NCBI GenBank assembly: GCA_015904045.1
Contig: JABMDG010000053.1
Span: 6,442-15,483 of the forward strand
Direction: 5' to 3'
DNA length: 9,042 nucleotides
Source: Nitrospira sp.
Lineage (GTDB): Bacteria > Nitrospirota > Nitrospiria > Nitrospirales > Nitrospiraceae
Shown here: positions 5,357-9,042 of the stretch, piece after piece
Numbering within the stretch: position 1 is the stretch's first letter
How the letters are laid out: every line of letters starts with the position of its first letter
Translations under genes and position numbers: made by a program
The notes under the pieces: model-generated
Seen by the model: only the letters and a program-made list of their open reading frames with translations
Database searches by the model: none
What the model was told of the DNA's origin: nothing

Positions 5357-6600
5357 TCGACTCCCGCCTTGTGGTGCTCGCCTCGGTTAAAACCGGGGAT
5401 TCGCCATCTGCCACCTGGCTTTTCCGGCCCAGGGTCCGATTGGCGTTCGGCAACGTGATGCCCGCCATCAAGCCGGCGCATCAGCCGGTCAAGCATCTTG
5501 TCTGTCTCCGCAGGAGAGAGCGGGGCAGGATGGCGTTGTTGCTCAATGGAATGGGTCAGCTCTCGAATGGATTCCAGCAACGGGTCCATCAAGGGTTTCA
5601 GCGCCCGCCGTACTTCAGCGCCGAGTTCAGAGGCCAGGTGTTCCGGTTTCAAGCGGCCCTGTGTGTTGCCCAGCGTCGCGAGGGATTGGGAGATCGATGT
5701 GAGAGCCGAAACAGTCGAGCCCAGACGCTGGTGCACCGCCTCGACCAGCTGATGCGCCGAGTCGCTCCGCCATGATCCACCGACGGAGGTGGGTGAGTTC
5801 TGTGACAGATGGACGTTCCCGTCTTTTACCTTCTGGGGAAACATGTCATCGAGGAGTGAGACCAAGTGGCGATGCTGTGCGGCGAGCCGATACCACAATG
5901 ACTTTTCAAGAAGCATGAAGCCATTGGCGCAGGCAAGTCCGACGACGGAGGTGATGAATTTTCCGGCGAGGCCGTTAATGAGGCTTTGAATTCCTTCGAT
6001 CTGCGATCCGTTTGCATGAAGCTTGCTGAGCCCGATCAAAATGGCCAGGAACGTGAACATCAAACCCATGCCGGTCAGAAAGGAGGGCAGCTGCTGGTAG
6101 AACCGCACGTTGAGCCGGGTCGCGCAGAGCGAGGCAAAAGAAAAATGCTCCGCGGCGGATCGCTCGGTCGAGACGGTCGGCTCAATGAACCATGCGGGTT
6201 GTTCCACCACAAACGTCTTGCGATACGAGAGCCAGTCGCCCGCAAAGGTCCGCTCGGCCCGCATGACACGGTCCAAGTCCTGGAGATCGTCCAGATCACG
6301 CCGAGCGCCTTGTGCCTGAGCCTGTTGCTTCTGTTTCTTGGATGAGTGAGGGAGCAGGATCCATTCCCGGGACACCTGCTGACGCGCCGAGGCGAGGCGG
6401 GCAACGGTCGGATGGAGGCGGGCCAGGGCCTGCCGAATCTGCCAGGTGCCCAGGATGAGACCAATGCTGTGCCACAGGCCTAAGAGGAGGATCCCACCGG
6501 CGCCGAGCCAACTCAGCAGCGGACTCTGAAGGCCGCCGACCAAGGCCATATCATGGCTCAGCAGATCCCAACTTTCCCCCAGCCAGCCCCAGTTGCTCAT
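5353..6600 (-). CDS. MotA/TolQ/ExbB-type, ZorA-like channel subunit
   Basis: The 415-residue inner-membrane protein has three strong hydrophobic segments: about 28-53 (LLSWLGAGGILLLGLWHSIG), 172-192 (PSFLTGMGLMFTFLAILIGL) and 208-232 (NGLAGKFITSVVGLACANGF). The PxFLTGxGLxxTFLxIxxGL and AGKFxTSxxGL patterns are typical of ZorA/MotA-type proton-channel proteins; T217/S218 fall in the conserved TS position. A cytoplasmic stretch between helices 1 and 2 (54-171) is charged, with a Gln/Lys-rich run at 88-97. The tail after residue 235 is about 180 residues and includes a heptad-like helical part (281-356), then a polar, probably disordered end. In Zorya, the ZorA tail is a long cytoplasmic signal-transmitting structure; here it is short. 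The ATG has GAGGGA six bases upstream. The gene overlaps its OmpA-domain partner by 4 bp. Together they should form a peptidoglycan-anchored ion-driven motor. No ZorC, ZorD or ZorE gene is adjacent, so a complete Zorya defence system is not shown. Confidence 0.83.
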   Translation of the reverse strand: MSNWGWLGESWDLLSHDMALVGGLQSPLLSWLGAGGILLLGLWHSIGLILGTWQIRQALARLHPTVARLASARQQVSREWILLPHSSKKQKQQAQAQGARRDLDDLQDLDRVMRAERTFAGDWLSYRKTFVVEQPAWFIEPTVSTERSAAEHFSFASLCATRLNVRFYQQLPSFLTGMGLMFTFLAILIGLSKLHANGSQIEGIQSLINGLAGKFITSVVGLACANGFMLLEKSLWYRLAAQHRHLVSLLDDMFPQKVKDGNVHLSQNSPTSVGGSWRSDSAHQLVEAVHQRLGSTVSALTSISQSLATLGNTQGRLKPEHLASELGAEVRRALKPLMDPLLESIRELTHSIEQQRHPAPLSPAETDKMLDRLMRRLDGGHHVAERQSDPGPEKPGGRWRIPGFNRGEHHKAGVE

Positions 6601-6653
6601 ATCCAGTCCCTCGGTGGAATCATGACAAGGAAGAGATCCGGGATGCTCTCTAG

Positions 6654-6670
6654 CTCAACATCCGTGCCAA
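6654..6670 (-). promoter_or_regulatory. Possible sigma-54-like promoter for the motor pair
   Basis: On the minus strand TTGGCACGGATGTTGAG has a perfect TTGGCACG -24 element and a TTG at the right distance. The -12 dinucleotide is GA where GC is nearly invariant, so this is a flawed match. Transcription would start near 6643, about 43 bases before the ATG at 6600. Confidence 0.25.
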
Positions 6671-6846
6671 GCAGCCTGACTCGCATAAGAAGAATAGATT
6701 GAAGCGTTTATGAGTTGTGAAGCGGGCGAGGGAGGAAGCGTTTGCCGACCGGGTGAAACTTTCTGCCGAGTACAGGTCCGGTCCCGCTGGGCAGGTTGAG
6801 AGAAATAGCACGTGCGTCTGTTGAAACGTATGCTGAGGCTCCTCCC

Positions 6847-6874
6847 TTGCGTGGAGAGGCCGTCTCTCTATAGA
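6847..6874 (+). promoter_or_regulatory. Sigma-70 promoter of the DUF748 gene
   Basis: TTGCGT (6847-6852) and TATAGA (6869-6874) are separated by 16 bp, putting the start near 6881 and leaving a leader of about 56 nt. The spacer contains a perfect GAGAG-N5-CTCTC inverted repeat (6854-6868) ending at the -10 box, which could be an operator. Confidence 0.5.
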
Positions 6875-6936
6875 CATTACAAGGGAATGTCCCCTATAGT
6901 TTTCCCTCCATCAGTCTTTCGAGAGCTTGAACGAGT

Positions 6937-9042
6937 ATGTCTCGATTTCTTCGTCCGCGTGTCCTGGTCGGCCTCGCTCTCGGACTGGTTGTCTTCTACG
7001 CGCTGGCCGGATTTCTGCTGCTGCCCTATCTCATTCACACATACGGGGTTCCCGCTGCGGCGGAGCAACTCAAGCGTCCTGTCGTACTCCGCGAGGTGGC
7101 GTTCAATCCGTTCACTCTGTCCCTTCGGATGAACGGGTTGGAGATTCAGGAAACCGATCAGGTCCCGATTCTCGGCCTGGAAGAATTCGTTGTGAATCTG
7201 CGAGCGACCACACTGTTTGGGCAGACGCTCGGATTCGATGAGATACGGCTCGTCATGCCGTTTGTGGCGGCCAAGGTGAGCCGGGAAGGGAAACTCAATC
7301 TATTGGCCTTGGTCCCTCCGTCGGATGAAACCGCGGCGCCGGCGCAGCCGGAGTCTGGTCAAGCCAAGAAGATGATGCCGCTGGAAATCGGTGTGCTGGA
7401 GATCAGCAAAGGCATTGTGGAGTACCGGGACGAATCGAAGCCACGGCCCGTTTCAATGGACATCGTGCCCATCGACATCAATCTGAGAAATTTCAGTACC
7501 ATGCAAGGGGGCGAAAACGCCTATGCGTTTACGGCTGAGATCGGCAAGGGCGAAGCGTTGGCCTGGGAAGGAACCGTTTCGTTAGAGCCGGTGGAATCGG
7601 ACGGCAAGGTGAGTGTGTCCGGGGTGAAGCTCAAGACGCTCTATCAGGCCGTCCAGGACCGCTTTCAATTCGATATGCAGCAGGGCACGCTGGGACTGTC
7701 GGCGATCTATCACTTCGATCTGCGGGGACAGGCCCCTCGCGCAACCGTGAAAGACGGCACACTCTCCATTCGTGATCTGGCCGTCGGGGAGCGGGGTCTT
7801 CCGGAGTCGCTGGTGACCATTCCCGTGGCCGATATCGAGGGGATCCAGTTCGATCTGGAGAAGCGTGCCGTGCGGGTTGAGAAGGTGCATACGGCCGAGG
7901 CCCGGTTCGACACCTGGCTGGACAGCGCCGGCGCGCTCAATCTCCAGGCGCTCTTCGCGCCCGGCGGGAGCGCCGGCGAGACGGCGGTGGAGCCCGCACC
8001 GGTATCCAAGGGGCCGGCGCCGAAGCCGTGGGCGGTGGCCGTCGATTTGGTTGAGGTCAAAAACTATCGGGCCAAGTTCGAGGACCGCACGCTGACGACG
8101 CCGGCGGTGATGGAAGTCGATGCCTTGGACGTCACCGTGAAGGATATCCAGATTCCGTTCACCAAACCGATGCCCGTGGGCCTGTCCTTGAAGCTGAATC
8201 AGACCGGCCAGGTGGATGTGCGGGGACGGGTTGCGATCGAGCCGATGACGGCTGACTTGGATCTCACACTCGCACAGATCGCGATCAAACCCGTTCAACC
8301 GTATCTCGACCGATTTCTGAATGCTGAGGTGAGCGATGGCGCCATCGATCTCAACGGATCGGTTCAGTATGCCAAGGAGCACCCCAAAGGACCGATGCTT
8401 CGCTTTCAGGGCAATGTCGCCGTCAATCGGCTCAGAATCACCGATCGGAAAGAATTCGACGAAGTGGTGTCATGGAAAGCATTGGCGGTCAGCCGTCTGA
8501 CATTGGAGGTCGCACCGACGGCGGTCCGGATCGGTGAGATTCTGTGGCAGGAGCCGGCCATCTACGCCGTCATAGAATCGGACGGCGCATTGAATTTGTC
8601 TCAACTGGCCGTGCCTCCACCGGCCGAGGGGACCGACAAGGAACAGAAGGCAATCGAGGATTCAAAACCCACACCCAAACAGGCTCCGCCGACTGTGACT
8701 GTCGATCAAGTCAAGCTGGTCAAAGCGGCGGCGATCTTTCGAGACTTGTCCGTGGAGCCGCCGGTGAAAACCGGCCTCGCCGACTTCGGCGGCACGATCA
8801 AAGGGTTGTCATCCAAACAGGTCAAGAAGGCGGATGTGGACTTGACAGGCAAAGTTGACAAGGCGGCGCCGTTGAAAATTGCAGGGAAGATCAACCCGCT
8901 GAGCGAGGACGCCTTTACCGACGTGGTCATCACCTTGGGAGGCATGGACTTGACGCCGGCGGGTCCTTACAGCGGCAAATATGCCGGCTATGGGTTATCG
9001 AAAGGCAAGCTGTCGCTTGATTTGAAGTACAAGATCTCGCAG
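6937..9042 (+). CDS. DUF748/AsmA-like envelope protein (3' end outside window)
   Basis: The frame is open for 702 codons and leaves the window. Residues 9-31 (VLVGLALGLVVFYALAGFLL) form one membrane helix behind a basic N-terminus (R3, R6, R8), so the bulk lies in the periplasm anchored in the inner membrane. FNPFTLSLRMNGLEI (about 56-70) and the late block PVKTGLADFGGTIKGLSS followed by GGMDLTPAGPYSGKYAGYGLSKGKLSLDLKYKI match DUF748, a family related to AsmA/TamB-type long beta-rich envelope proteins; some relatives move phospholipids between membranes. A unit of the form V-x-V-(D/L)-x-V-x-(V/L)...(F/Y)-x-D recurs with its Asp at 165, 383 and 603, a period of about 219 residues. Pro/Ala-rich linkers occur near 126-147, 345-365 and 565-585. 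The ATG is the first possible start, since TGA lies in frame nine bases upstream; its ribosome binding site is weak. The family is secure; the substrate is unknown. Confidence 0.88.
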   Translation, partial: MSRFLRPRVLVGLALGLVVFYALAGFLLLPYLIHTYGVPAAAEQLKRPVVLREVAFNPFTLSLRMNGLEIQETDQVPILGLEEFVVNLRATTLFGQTLGFDEIRLVMPFVAAKVSREGKLNLLALVPPSDETAAPAQPESGQAKKMMPLEIGVLEISKGIVEYRDESKPRPVSMDIVPIDINLRNFSTMQGGENAYAFTAEIGKGEALAWEGTVSLEPVESDGKVSVSGVKLKTLYQAVQDRFQFDMQQGTLGLSAIYHFDLRGQAPRATVKDGTLSIRDLAVGERGLPESLVTIPVADIEGIQFDLEKRAVRVEKVHTAEARFDTWLDSAGALNLQALFAPGGSAGETAVEPAPVSKGPAPKPWAVAVDLVEVKNYRAKFEDRTLTTPAVMEVDALDVTVKDIQIPFTKPMPVGLSLKLNQTGQVDVRGRVAIEPMTADLDLTLAQIAIKPVQPYLDRFLNAEVSDGAIDLNGSVQYAKEHPKGPMLRFQGNVAVNRLRITDRKEFDEVVSWKALAVSRLTLEVAPTAVRIGEILWQEPAIYAVIESDGALNLSQLAVPPPAEGTDKEQKAIEDSKPTPKQAPPTVTVDQVKLVKAAAIFRDLSVEPPVKTGLADFGGTIKGLSSKQVKKADVDLTGKVDKAAPLKIAGKINPLSEDAFTDVVITLGGMDLTPAGPYSGKYAGYGLSKGKLSLDLKYKISQ

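Larger units (their letters stand above)
6601..6936. other. Intergenic region between divergent motor pair and DUF748 gene
   Basis: This 336-bp divergent region contains a sigma-54-like element facing left (6654-6670), a 9-bp direct repeat GAAGCGTTT (6701-6709 and 6735-6743, 34 bp apart), and a sigma-70 promoter facing right (6847-6874) with a GAGAG/CTCTC palindrome in its spacer. GGGA/TCCC (6883-6893) may form a tiny hairpin just after that promoter's start. A 75-codon minus-strand frame (6650-6877) lacks protein-like composition and is not called. Confidence 0.55.

Noticed and set aside
4715..6600. A complete Zorya anti-phage system
   Set aside because: Only ZorA/ZorB-like proteins are present. 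No ZorC, ZorD helicase or ZorE nuclease gene lies on either side, and the channel protein's tail is short.
6650..6877. 75-codon minus-strand frame upstream of the motor genes
   Set aside because: It overlaps both candidate promoters, lacks a convincing ribosome binding site and has no protein-like pattern.
7582..8382. 266-codon minus-strand frame
   Set aside because: It lies entirely inside the DUF748 gene and is rich in His, Arg and Gly, as expected of an antisense shadow in GC-rich coding DNA.

Overview
The window looks like chromosomal DNA of a Gram-negative bacterium, most likely Nitrospirota (Nitrospira-like). This is inferred from moderately high GC, the style of the RNase PH and HD-GYP proteins, a long DUF748/AsmA-type envelope protein and sigma-54-like promoters. 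No lineage marker such as 16S rRNA is present, so the assignment is tentative. No CRISPR array, insertion sequence or rRNA was seen.

Left part (1-1729, minus strand): an unrecognised gene runs off the left edge (ATG at 451). Upstream of it on the same strand is an intact response regulator with a c-di-GMP phosphodiesterase HD-GYP domain (587-1729). A good sigma-54 promoter candidate (1834-1849) precedes the HD-GYP gene.

Middle part (1730-3685, plus strand): an AT-richer 454-bp intergenic region holds a long inverted repeat (2011-2051) and a near-consensus sigma-70 promoter whose -10 box lies at the centre of another inverted repeat. It drives rph (RNase PH, tRNA 3'-end maturation) and rdgB (XTP/dITP pyrophosphatase), which are tightly packed. 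A tRNA-Pro(UGG) gene with encoded CCA follows. The trio joins RNA processing, nucleotide-pool cleaning and a likely RNase PH substrate.

Transition (3686-4714): a small two-helix membrane protein gene with a strong ribosome binding site lies on the minus strand. It is followed on the plus strand by the C-terminal remnant of the GTPase gene hflX, which lacks G1-G3 and is evidently a pseudogene.

Right part (4715-9042): a minus-strand pair with a 4-bp ATGA overlap encodes a MotA/ExbB/ZorA-like channel subunit and a MotB/OmpA/ZorB-like peptidoglycan-anchored partner. This is a probable ion-driven motor without flagellar, Tol or Zorya effector genes beside it. Divergent from it, a DUF748/AsmA-like inner-membrane-anchored protein starts at 6937 and runs off the right edge. 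The motor pair without an identified partner is the most interesting item in the window.
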